Shown here piece after piece: positions 55,283-64,000 of a stretch of 64,000 bases of DNA. The notes beneath the pieces are model-generated. The model was not told the DNA's origin and made no database searches. It was given only the letters and a program-made list of their open reading frames with translations. The stretch spans positions 2,285,501-2,349,500 of the forward strand of contig JAEOAD010000032.1 of the NCBI GenBank assembly GCA_036365145.1, written 5' to 3'. The stretch is from Orientallactaga sibirica (Eukaryota; Chordata; Mammalia; Rodentia; Dipodidae). Both the position numbers and the translations under genes were made by a program. Each line of letters starts with the position of its first letter. The first letter of the stretch is position 1.

Positions 55283-55835
55283 TTAGGCTGGGCCTAGTGG
55301 TACATTGTATGGAACAATGCAGGCCTGGTCCTAGCCAGACTGCATGGCAGAGAAACAAGGAAGTGGTTTCTGTGGACATGGCGTTCTGCACAGGCCTGGC
55401 GTGACAACAGCTACAGTCCCATGATTGGGAGAAACCTGCTACAAGATGATCTGTCCAGAGACAGGCTGTCATTGGTCACAAAAAGGGGACCACCCCATAC
55501 AATGATTGGCCAGTCAAGCCCCTTAAAACTCGCTGTACTTCCTCAATAAACGAGTTTGCAGCAGCTCGCCTTCTGCTGTTTCCACCCAACTCCCGGAGTC
55601 TGTGTCCTGACTCTGCGCCTCTCACCACCAACTCGGCAGAGACCCTGCTGTCCCTCCTGGGCTGGCCCTAGGGGGGACCCCAACAGTACATGACTTTAAC
55701 CCCAATATTTGGGAAGCAGAGATAGGAGGATCACTGTGAGTTTGAGGCCACCCTGAAACTACACAGTGAATTCCAGGTCAGCCTGGGCCAGAGTGAGACT
55801 GTACCTTGAAAAACCAAAAACAAAACAATAGTTGA
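55283..55835 (+). repeat. B1 SINE split by an LTR
   Basis: The left part is AGGCTGGGCCTAGTGGTACAT. After the LTR the B1 resumes GACTTTAACCCCAATATTTGG, GGATCACTGTGAGTTTGAGG, ACTACACAGTGAATTCC and a CAAAAACAAAAC tail. Confidence 0.92.
55300..55691 (+). mobile_element. Solo LTR with 6-bp target duplication
   Basis: A 380-bp unit (55306-55685) starts TGTATGG and ends CCCCAACA, and is bounded by GTACAT on both sides (55300-55305 and 55686-55691). Removing it restores an uninterrupted B1. AATAAA lies at 55545-55550, followed by the GC-rich CTCGCCTTCTGCTGTTTCC. A 6-bp duplication is typical of class II (ERVK-type) elements. No internal sequence remains. Because the LTR lies inside a B1, it is younger than that B1. 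Confidence 0.9.
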
Positions 55836-56343
55836 TAATAATAATAATATTGGAACATCTAGATATTAACTTTCATTCAGTATCAGGATTGCTGAGAGCT
55901 GTTCATATTTCAAGAACTGTTTCTACTTTTGCTTGAAGGTAACTATGAAAACATATTACCTTCTTGCTTAAATTCCAAATCACTGATGCCCAAGACAAGA
56001 GCAAATATTAAAGTGCCTGCATATCTTCTGTGTTTATCTTCGATTCCTAGCATATGTGTTTTGAACCATCTTAATTCTTGAAGATATTTTTATTCAAGCT
56101 TATCTTCCATTATTTTTTAACATGGATTCTGTCCTTTGTGCCCACATTCACATAACTCAGCAGAGAAAATTGCAGTCTTGTTCTAACTCTCATTCTTCCT
56201 TATACCATTTCTCAGCCACATGCAAAGTTTCAGGACATTATTCCCCATAATAATCAGACACAATTTATCAAACTATTATTATTGTTTCACTTTAAGTACA
56301 GAGGAGTATGAATATCTTTAATGAAGAATTTTAATTTTAAGAT
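55836..56343. other. No recognisable gene or repeat
   Basis: AT-rich DNA. A short AATAATAATAATATT run lies near 55836-55850. Confidence 0.45.
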
Positions 56344-56355
56344 TGAAAGTCAATG

Positions 56356-56387
<32 letters not shown>

Positions 56388-56541
56388 GTTTTTCGAGGTA
56401 GGGTCTCACTCTAGTTCAGGCTGACCTGGAATTCACTATGTCATCTCAGGGTGGCCTCGAACTCATGGTGATCCTCCTACCTCTGCCTCCCAAGTGCTGG
56501 AATTAAAGGCGTGCGCCACCACACCCGGCCTGAAAGTCAAT
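56344..56541 (-). repeat. B1 SINE, 11-bp target duplication, minus strand
   Basis: A T run of about 29, then TTTTTCGAGGTAGGGTCTCAC, ACTATGTCATCTCAGGGTGG, ACCTCTGCCTCCCAAGTGC and CGCCACCACACCCGGCC. TGAAAGTCAAT lies at 56344-56354 and 56531-56541. Confidence 0.96.
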
Positions 56542-56699
56542 TCTTTACAATGTCTTCCATTAGGGTAAAGAAAAGACTCCTTGTTCCACAGAGATTTCAG
56601 TACACATGTTGGTGTCTGCATGAGCTATGTCTCACCTTACTTTTTTAACCTTTCACATGCTAGATTTCCATATAAAGACTTCATATTGGATATTCTTTT

Positions 56700-57010
56700 T
56701 TGCATTTGTAGTATGGGCTGTATGGTCTACATGTATGCTGTACTCACATGTGTGTGTCAATGTGTGTGCAAATGTGTGCACATGGCCACACACACACACA
56801 CACACACCCTTGCATACTTGTAGCAGCCAGTGGAGGCCATCAGACATCCTCTACTTTCCATCCATATTTCCTTCAGATAGAGTCTCATGCTGAATCCACA
56901 GCTGCAGTTTTCACAAACACAGATTCTCAGGTCTCTGTCTCCCATAGTAGTCTTGGGCCCTCAGCCTTGCACAGCAAGCACTCTTACTGGCTGCACCATC
57001 TCTCTACCCC
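56700..57010 (-). repeat. Old composite SINE with (CA)n, minus strand
   Basis: A TGTGTG-rich start, a (CA)n run at about 56788-56808, a middle with CAGATAGAGTCTCATGC, and a B2-like head complement (GCACAGCAAGCACTCTTACTGG, CACCATCTCTCTACCCC). The long frame that begins here is a by-product of the CA repeat. Confidence 0.6.
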
Positions 57011-58660
57011 TTGGATTTTCAAACCTACAGCCCGCACACACCATATGCATCACTCTTCTCTCACTTGCATAATAATTCAGTGGAGCTACAGCTACATCAC
57101 TGTGACGAGGCGGCCGGACCCTCAGCTTAGCAGTCTCTTTTCTGAGTTCTCTTCCTTCTGCCACCATTTCCTGAACCCAGTCATTGTTACTGGTGGAGCT
57201 AAGCAACCCTGTTCTCTTTACTTGCCTGGGGCTGTTTCCTGATCTTTTTTCTGCAGGTCACCTCTGGCTGTCCTCCACCAGCGCTTTCCTTCATGGAGAG
57301 TAATTAGCTCCTAGATAAAGACTTGAGAACAGCTGTCCTGACCCTTAAAAGCGCACTTGCTAAATCGAGAAAGAACAGCCAATGTAATAAACCGCCAGGT
57401 CAGGGCTCCTAATTATGACTTTCACAACTGGGAACTGTGTCTAAGGGCCATGCCTTCCAAGGAAATATTTGTCACTGAGGTGGCTTGCCACGACGGACGA
57501 AGATGCTCCATTCTTGTGGCAGGTGATTCTTTTGTTCCCCAAGGCTAAGTCATGATACCTCTTGTGATGGTAAAAGCTCTCTTCAGATAATTAAATACGC
57601 CATGAAAAGTACCCAAATGCCTCCAAAGTCCTAATTATCTCATTGGAGGTGGACATGAATGAATCCCTGTGTAGAGTCCTAGGTAAAGGTGACCATTTTC
57701 ATTGCAGGGTTCTTGGGAACCCCAGCATGAGGGAGTAGTGATCCGCAAATCAGAGCATTGTCAACCAAGTGCTTCAAAAGCATGCAAGCAAGCAAACAAA
57801 TAGCTAAAGCTCCTTCTAACTCCCAACGAGTGGGCTATATGTCCTTGTTTATTTTTTTATCTTTGATGTAAAATATTCTATTAATTCTACACACTGAAAT
57901 CTTTAAAGTCGCTCACCTCTGGGAGCTCTAGCAGATAAAACAGCCAAGGAGGCAGAGATCTCAGGAAACACTGGCTTGGCTGCTCAGTGTGTGGCGCAGT
58001 GACTCAGAACATCTCATGAAGGGAGGGGTAGTTACCATAAAACAGAGCCATTATTATATTTAAAATATTTCGATGCTAGCAGGCTGGTTACATTTCAAAG
58101 TTTTAATATGGTATAACTACATCTTCCAACTATAATACTGTGGGAAACCATTAATTTAACTATAGTCATTCACTAATGAGAGATTAGTGCATGCCAAATA
58201 TCCTATATACATAAGCAAACTTATTTCAAGACAGGCCACTATCATTTTCATATCCCTTTTACAAGGGAAAGGAAGCTTGCTCAGAAAAGTTACCGAAGTT
58301 TTTCAACCATATGCATCCCACAGAGGACTTTGGTCATAGTTCTGTGGCATTTTAATGGCTCGTGGGGTAATCTTCAAAGCATGCAGAGTTCAAGCAGGTG
58401 TGAGAGCATGTACTGAAACTCCAGGTAATTCCAGAAATGGTGAACATGTTTCTTATTCATTTGCTTTCTTATTCAGGAGTTATTTTTTTGTGATGTATTT
58501 TTTTATTTATCTGCATTAAATACAATTGTCTTGGACCCTGCATTTCAGACATTAGTATACAGCAAGCAGTCAAGCTGAAGACTTGTAAGGAAGGAAGTCT
58601 TTTCCATCCTCACTTATTCACATTTTAGATAATTAATGCTTTGCTAGTTTAAAAAAAATT
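57011..58660. other. Repeat-free stretch with TAATTA motifs
   Basis: About 1.6 kb with no recognised repeat. CTCCTAATTATGACTTTCAC (about 57406) and GTCCTAATTATCTCATTGG (about 57629) repeat a TCCTAATTAT core. No exon is supported. It could be a conserved noncoding (enhancer-like) element, which cannot be shown from a single sequence. Confidence 0.35.
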
Positions 58661-58667
58661 GGTTCAT

Positions 58668-58915
58668 GGGCTGGGGAGATGGCTTAGTGGTGAAGCGCTT
58701 GCCTGTGAAGCCTAAGAATCCCAGTTTGAGGCTCGATTCCCCAGTACCCATGTAAGCCAGATGCACATGGTGGCACGCGCATCTGGAGCTCCTTTCCAGT
58801 GGCTGGAGGCCCTGGCATGCCCATTCTCAATCTCTCTCTCTCTTTCCCTCCCTCTTTCTCTCTCTGTCTATTGCTCTCAAATAAATAAAAAATTTTTTAA
58901 AAATAAATGAAAAAA
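58668..58915 (+). repeat. DIP SINE, B-box insertion subfamily
   Basis: GGGCTGGGGAGATGGCTTAG, then GTTTGAGGCTCGATTCCCC, where about 6 extra bases sit before the B box. CCATGTAAGCCAGATGCAC, CT tract and tail follow. Confidence 0.94.
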
Positions 58916-59682
58916 TTTTTAAAAATTTGTTCAAATTGTATTTAAGCATGAATATAAAGTGATTTATCCCCATCCGGAATAAAGTAACAACTGCCATCCC
59001 ACCGCTGACATAAGGCTGCCACACCAGAGCTCCCCTTCTTCCCTCCAGTGTATGTGACAGGGGCACAGGGGCAGAGAGCCATAAGCTCCAAGGGGATGGT
59101 CGGAGGCCCCTTCCTGAATGCTGATCTCCTTTGCTTCAACCCAGTTTCTTCAATTACTGCAGCACAGAATTCAGAGTTGCCAAGGCTTCGTTGGTTTCAA
59201 ACAGGGAACCATCCTCCAGTGATGAGCTTGCTTTTGCCAAAGTTTGCTTTGTGCTAGAATTGTCCCACATCCACCTGTGGCAAGGAACCTACACCTGTGC
59301 CCAAGGTGTCCACCCACGAACCCCAAGTTCTTCTCTGATGCGAGACGACAGCTGATGGAGTGACGTTTATTCATGAAGGAGGAGCTGTTTCTCTTCTGTG
59401 CCTATGAGAGTGAGGCTTACCACACGCAGGTCTGGTAGGGAAAAGGGTAGACATCACAAAGAAGACCAACGCTGATGCAAGCTCTTTGTCAAAGCGTCCA
59501 CACTTATGTTCACTCTCTACTGTTCTGGATCAAAACGGCAACCTGGGCCTGTTCTTTACTCATCTGGCAGCGCTTAGAAAATTCATAGCTGTGATACCCA
59601 CAGGTCTGTTGTGTCACATGTAAGACTGTCAGAGAGTAAACAGACAGCTAATGGCATCTCACCATTCAATACTCTTGTTATC
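58916..59682. other. No recognisable gene or repeat
   Basis: This is a GC-richer patch with several overlapping frames of 65-79 codons on both strands and no motif. I do not recognise a parent gene or repeat. Confidence 0.4.
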
Positions 59683-59878
59683 AAGAAAACTAAAGGGGGA
59701 GCCGGGCGTGGTGGCGCACGCCTTTAATCCCAGCACTCAGGAGGCAGAGGTAGGAGGATCACTGTGAGTTCAAGGCCACCCTGAGACAACATAGTTAATT
59801 CCAGGTCAGCCTGGGTCAGAGTGAGACCCTTCCTCAAAAAAAAAAAAAAAAAAAAAAAAGAAAGAAAACTAAAGGGGG
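59683..59878 (+). repeat. B1 SINE, 17-bp target duplication, inserted at the edge of a DIP
   Basis: The element (59700-59861) is close to the local B1 consensus (AGCCGGGCGTGGTGGCGCACG, GGATCACTGTGAGTTCAAGG) and has an A tail of about 25. AAGAAAACTAAAGGGGG lies at 59683-59699 and 59862-59878. The last G residues of the duplication are the start of the adjoining DIP. Confidence 0.97.
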
Positions 59879-59965
59879 CTGGAGAGATGGCTTAGCAGTT
59901 AAGCGCTTGCCTGTGAAGCCGTAAAGACCCCGGTTTGAAGCTTGATTCCCCAGAACCCAGCCGAG
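59876..59965 (+). repeat. DIP SINE, 3'-truncated, B-box insertion subfamily
   Basis: GGGCTGGAGAGATGGCTTAGC, then GGTTTGAAGCTTGATTCCCC, stopping at about CAGAACCCAG. Body, CT tract and A tail are absent, so the 3' half has been lost, probably by deletion. Confidence 0.9.
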
Positions 59966-60419
59966 CAACGGTGTCCCTGTATCCAAGCAGAATTCAAATA
60001 TGGCCATACACTTAAAGTGTTCCTCACATCATTCTTTAATGTATGGGAAGAAAATTACCTGATTTGACAGAAACATTGCTTCTAACTTTTTGAAGAAGTG
60101 TTAAGTTCATAATTTTTAAATACATTTTTTCAAAAGTTTATTTCCCTGGACAAGAAATACCCTGAATATGACCAGGAGCTAGCATAGTCCATGTACACAG
60201 TCAACCCCCCCCCCATAGTGGCATAGTTTTCAGATGACTTCACTCATCACTAAGTGGTGGGGGAAACTCAAGCTTATATGTGCAAATAGGAGAATATAAA
60301 TATTTAGTAATATAACCTTTACTTGATACATTGTTTCACTTTCTGAAGCATATTTCTATGTGAAAATGCTTGAATCTGTAAATGCAATAGCACCAGAGTA
60401 TCTTCAACTGTTTGTGATA
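59966..60419. other. No recognisable gene; one C run
   Basis: AT-rich DNA with a C run at about 60207-60216. It may be the upstream part of the L1 that follows, but I cannot show this. Confidence 0.4.
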
Positions 60420-60860
60420 TAGAAATTTCTCAGGACCCAGCATTAAATGGCCCTAAAGGACACGCATAAAACCACATTGATATATACAGATAATTCTCAT
60501 GTTGCAAACTCACACAATCACTGAAAGACAATTGTCACATGGTCTCACTCATTTGTGGCTCCTAACCTGGATCAGCCCGAGATGCTGACCTAATAGTCAT
60601 CTCGATGCCTGGACAATAGGGAGGGTGGGGCTAGATAGGAGGGTAAGAGTTGGGAGGGGGACACAAAACTGGACCCAAATGGAACTGGTAACATAGAATC
60701 CTATATAATTTATCCTAGTGAAAATTAACATGTAAATGCCCATGGAATGAGCAGAAATAATATGAACCAAGATACTCAACTTGGATAAGAGAAATGTCAT
60801 CATATAAAAAGAAAATAGATTAAAATATGAGAAGACAATCATACACATGAACTCTACAAT
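60420..60860 (+). repeat. L1 3' end (ORF2 end and 3' UTR)
   Basis: CACATGGTCTCACTCATTTG and TGTGGCTCCTAACCTGG resemble the conserved end of rodent L1 ORF2 (a '…GTCTCACTCAT…' stretch). A G-rich tract (GGGAGGGTGGGGCTAG, GTTGGGAGGGGGACAC) of the kind found in L1 3' UTRs follows. No ORF survives. The 3' boundary is approximate. Confidence 0.62.
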
Positions 60861-61056
60861 GTTGTATTTGAGAGAAACAGAATTCTCTGCTCACAAATGG
60901 GCAAAGGTGATGTGACATCGTTCCAAAAAAGCGATTTATCATTGTCATGTCTTCACTGGGGGAAAGGAATTCACAGCCACATCAAAAACAAACTTTTCAA
61001 CAAGAAAACTCATATATATACCTCAACAAATAATGAAATAGAAAATATAGCTAAAT
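60861..61056. other. Unassigned A-rich sequence
   Basis: The sequence following the L1 is A-rich with no clear identity. Confidence 0.35.
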
Positions 61057-61240
61057 GAGGCTAGAAAAGATGGTGCAGGGTTTAAAGTGTTTGCTTGCAA
61101 GGACTTCAAGGTGTAGGTTCAATGCCCTAATACCCATGTCAAGCCAGATGCACAAAGTTGTGCGCGAGTCTGGAGTTCTCTTTCTCTCTTTCTCTCTCTC
61201 TCTTTCTCTCTGTTAAATAAATACATGGTAAATATAATGT
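61057..61240 (+). repeat. DIP SINE, diverged
   Basis: AGGCTAGAAAAGATGGTGCAGG, GGTTCAATGCCC, TCAAGCCAGATGCACAAAG, then a direct jump from TCTGGAGTTCTC into the CT tract: about 40 bp of the body is deleted. Confidence 0.9.
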
Positions 61241-61879
61241 TAAAACAAACAAGTTGTCAATAAAATGGATACTAATAGCCAGTAATACTTGTATTAATGA
61301 ACTTCAAATTTGGCCCAGAGTGTATAAAGCAGACAAGTAAAACAGGCAATGTAATTAAGAACTACTGAATCATAAAGAAATTGCCAGAAAAGTATTTTAG
61401 ATGTCTTCTTAGCACTGCACTGAAAACAATGCAACCTTCACAAATTGAAATGTCACTGCTGACAAAGTGGCCTTAACAGTATTTTTCACTACAAATGCAT
61501 TATACTGTCTCATAAGGCTTCTTCATATAATGGCCTTGGAATGACAGCTCAGTGTCATAATTTTGTAAGGGGACATACCAGTGTGGTTCAGGTAAATTAG
61601 CTTTGGTAGCTCAAATGAGTGACGACCCTCGTTTATAGCTGAGATCTTAATGGAGCACAAGAGTTACTAGTGCCATGAAGAATTCCAGGAAAACCAAAAC
61701 CAAATACAAGTGACAATTTCAACAAGACCTCCAACAGAAAAATAACTCGGGGTTAAATGGCCTCCTTCTGCCTGTGTAGACATGACCATCTCCAGTGTCC
61801 AAATGCACTGCTTTCCCCTCACTTCCTACCTCTGTTTGTTATGATGATGGAGGGATTCCATGTAGGTGGGAGGGGCTGC
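61241..61879. other. No recognisable gene or repeat
   Basis: Single-copy-looking DNA before the MaLR LTR. Confidence 0.4.
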
Positions 61880-62060
61880 TTTCGTGGTTTGAATCTGGCA
61901 TGTCCCCCATAGGCTCAGGTTTGAATGTTTTTTGTTTGTTGGGTGAGCTGCTTCGGAAGGTGGTACAGAGCCTTTGGAAGGTGGTACGGAGCCTTTGGAA
62001 GGTGGTACGGAGCCTTTGGCAGGTTGTGTCTGTCTGGCAGAACAGTAGATCACTCAAGAG
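61880..62060 (+). mobile_element. MaLR LTR (5' part), plus strand
   Basis: CGTGGTTTGAATCTGGCATG, CCCCCATAGGCTCAGGTTTG and GTGAGCTGCTTCGGAAGG match the start of rodent MaLR LTRs as I remember them (TGTGGTTTGAATGTAAAATG ... CCCCATAGGCT). The 3' half is missing. It carries a tandem triplication. Confidence 0.6.
61957..62019. repeat. 3 x 21-bp tandem repeat
   Basis: The unit AAGGTGGTACGGAGCCTTTGG (here cut to 20: AAGGTGGTACGGAGCCTTTG plus G) occurs three times head to tail at 61957-61977, 61978-61998 and 61999-62019. The first copy has one substitution (ACAG for ACGG). A 21-bp period keeps frames open on both strands, which explains the chance 141- and 119-codon frames here. Confidence 0.97.
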
Positions 62061-63083
62061 TGGGATGTGGAAACACCCAGCCCAAGGTTCTAGTCCCTTC
62101 TGTACTCCTGAACTGCCAAGTGAACAGCCTCTACTCTCTACTAATATAATGCAGACACATTCACACAGGCATATATGTATTATACGTATATTTATCATTT
62201 ATAAGAGTAGAATTTTCTAGATTGCTTATAATTTCCAAGGTAAAGTACTGGTTTAAAGCTCTTTTAAATAAAATACCAATATTATATTCACATATACGTT
62301 TATGGGGAAAATATCAAATGCAGCCAGGACAATTCTCAGGTTTTGTACATGAAGTTTAAAACATTATTAAATTTAACTTCTAAATATTACCCTGTGGATA
62401 TGGGAGAAGGTTAGAAATCCATTTTATAATATTCATTTAAATGTAAAAAAACTGATTAAATTTAGTTGTTTGAAATGACATCATAAAAACTACCACAACA
62501 AGAGTAGTTTTCTGTGAGATATGCTCCCCCACACTTTTTGTCAGAGTGCTGGAAATTTCCTTGCAAAACATCCCTGTAAGAGCTTATAAATCACAACATG
62601 TTCAATTGCTTCACTTGGCAGTGAACAGATTGAAAGAGGCCGTGCTCCAGCCTAGGGCAGCTCGAAGAACCTCCAAATCACACTAATCACACATTTAACC
62701 TCTCTTAAATAAATTAAGAATTGGAAGGAGGAAGACTGTTTTGTCTGATAGGCTTTGAGGAGACACTGGGAGGGTTACAAATCAGATTCAAAGCTTTCCC
62801 CCTGAGGAAACTGAATTTCATGTGAGAAGGAGCTGCAATATCCTTTCCTCCTGAATCTGTGCCCCAAGGTTCAGGAAGAAAACCATGACCCAGACAGGAA
62901 CAGAGATTAGCGCTAGAAGTCAAGGTCAGAGCCAGTCCTCATCCAGCCCCTATCTCAGTCTGGTGCTAGTTCGTAGAGTAGGATTCAGTATTATCACCCA
63001 GATAACCCGCTGAATCCTATGGTGACACAAGTTCCATGAGCATTTTCCTAGATAGCACTTGCTAATATAAATATGATGTGAAT
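62061..63083. other. No recognisable gene or repeat
   Basis: AT-rich to about 62520, then single-copy-looking sequence. The 62760-62930 part has vague MIR-like wording (CTGAGGAAACTGAATTTC) but no ordered match. Confidence 0.4.
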
Positions 63084-63338
63084 CACACATGTAATTTTTA
63101 AAATATTTATTTATTTATTTATTTGAGAGAGCGAGAGAGAAAGAGGAAGAGACAGATAGAGAGAAAAAAGAGAATGGGCATGCCAGGGTGTCTAGCCACA
63201 GCAAACCAACTCCAGACACTTGCACCCCTTGTGCATCTGGGTTACATGGGTCCTGGGGAATCGAACTGGGTTCTTTAGGCTTCGCAGGCAAACATCTTAA
63301 CCGCTAAGCCATTTCCCCAGCCCCACACATGTAATTTT
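63084..63338 (-). repeat. DIP SINE, 15-bp target duplication, minus strand
   Basis: The element (63099-63323) runs from a TTTA-rich tail complement and GA tract through GGGTGTCTAGCCACAGC and GGGGAATCGAACTGGG to AAGCCATTTCCCCAGCCC. CACACATGTAATTTT lies at 63084-63098 and 63324-63338. Confidence 0.96.
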
Positions 63339-63786
63339 AAATTCTCTAGGAGTGCTACTAAAATGAAGGACTATAATTAATTTTAACAATAGATTTATTC
63401 TATTCTCTATATAAAAGTGTTAGCATTTTCAGTCTCTATTCCACATAAAAATATAAGTGAACTCTTTATTTTTATACCATGCATTTGAAGTTTAGCATAG
63501 TTATTATGGTTATAGCATAAGAATCAAGTGCTCAATGACCACCAAGGCTGAAAGCTCCCATATTTGACAATGAAGCTATATGGCATAGTTGATTTTATTT
63601 GTAACTTTCTTCCACAAAAGGTCACACCCAGTAATAATGTTGATCTGTACCCAAAGACAGAAACCTTTATAAGAAAATTGTATGCATGAATATGGTAATA
63701 AAGAAGAAATACCACAAATGTGCTATAGCCTGGGATAGGAAAGTCTTTTCTTGCTTTGCCTGATGGCATTAAGAATTCAAATATCT
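63339..63786. other. No recognisable gene or repeat
   Basis: AT-rich DNA. The 81-codon minus-strand frame at 63524-63769 has no recognisable domain. Confidence 0.45.
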
Positions 63787-64000
63787 GGGCTGGAGAGATG
63801 GCTTAGCAGTTAAGCACTTGCCTGTGAAGCCTAAGGACCCTGGTTTGAGGCTCTATTCCCCAGTACTCACATAAGCCAGATGCACAAGGTGGTGCATGCA
63901 TCTGGCTAGATGCACAAAGTGGCACATGCATCTGGAGTTCATTTGCAGTGGCTGGAGGACCTGATGCACCCATTCTCTCTTTTTCTCTCTCTTTCTCTCT
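63787..64000 (+). repeat. DIP SINE with internal duplication, runs off the window
   Basis: GGGCTGGAGAGATGGCTTAGC, then GGTTTGAGGCTCTATTCCCC (B-box insertion subfamily). About 30 bp starting AGATGCACAA is duplicated in tandem (about 63879-63908 and 63909-63936; GGTGGTGCATGC versus AGTGGCACATGC). The A tail lies beyond the window end. Confidence 0.95.

Noticed and set aside
55300..55691. CpG-island-like promoter (GC-rich end near 55560-55680)
   Set aside because: The GC-rich part lies in the 3' portion of a solo LTR with exact boundaries. No gene follows.
56748..57242. 164-codon frame on the plus strand
   Set aside because: It begins in a (CA)n tract within a composite SINE and continues into unrelated DNA. 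The composition is dominated by the repeat.
61795..62220. 141-codon frame with a seven-residue repeat
   Set aside because: The repeat is the translation of the 21-bp triplication inside a MaLR LTR. Frames are open on both strands, which argues for repeat structure rather than coding.

Overview
The window is mammalian nuclear DNA with no recognisable protein-coding gene, tRNA gene or functional rRNA gene. It reads as intergenic or deep-intronic sequence, AT-rich and packed with retrotransposons. The organism is very likely a dipodoid rodent (jerboa, birch mouse or jumping mouse). The most frequent repeat is a B2-superfamily, tRNA-derived SINE matching my recollection of the DIP family of Dipodoidea (head GGCTGGAGAGATGGCTTAGC, B box GGTTCGATTCC, a CT-rich stretch and an AAATAAATAAA tail). 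It is accompanied by 7SL-derived B1 copies with a non-murine right half (GGATCGCCGTGAGTTCAAGG, then CACCCTGAGACTACATAGTG). Assignment to a species is inference.

Layout. 0-18 kb: many DIP copies in both orientations, one MaLR-type LTR (2.7-3.0 kb), two older tRNA-headed composite SINEs (5.1 and 6.1 kb), MIR fragments near 9 kb and pieces of ancient L2 (11.7, 14.9 and 17.4 kb). 18.3-20.3 kb: an LTR-internal-LTR retroelement on the minus strand, then a poly(A)-tailed retrocopy of an unidentified transcript. 20.3-32.6 kb: ordinary and long DIP variants, B1s, an unassigned block at 25.8-26.6 kb and an old L1 3' region at 30.7-31.3 kb. 32.8-33.8 kb: the longest L2 remnant. 35-46 kb: more DIPs, two MIR remnants and a perfect 32-bp palindrome at 44.3 kb. 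47.0-48.1 kb: a compact, complete non-autonomous MaLR element with two LTRs, a Leu-type primer-binding site and a 5-bp target duplication. 49-56 kb: two solo LTRs, each sitting inside an older SINE and each flanked by a clean target duplication, a B1 nested in a MIR, and a 5S rRNA-derived segment joined to an L1-like 3' sequence at 52.2-52.55 kb. 56-64 kb: composite SINEs, a repeat-free stretch with TAATTA motifs (57.3-57.7 kb), an L1 3' end, a MaLR LTR carrying a 21-bp triplication, and three DIPs of a subfamily with an altered B box.

There is no operon, pathway or new coding system here. The value of the window is a readable record of nested insertions. Direct repeats at element boundaries and interrupted host elements give relative ages: MIR and L2 are oldest, then L1M and composite SINEs, then DIP, MaLR and B1, then the solo LTRs and the youngest B1 copies. 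All open reading frames are short (168 codons or fewer), lie in repeats or low-complexity DNA or look like chance, and none was accepted as a gene.
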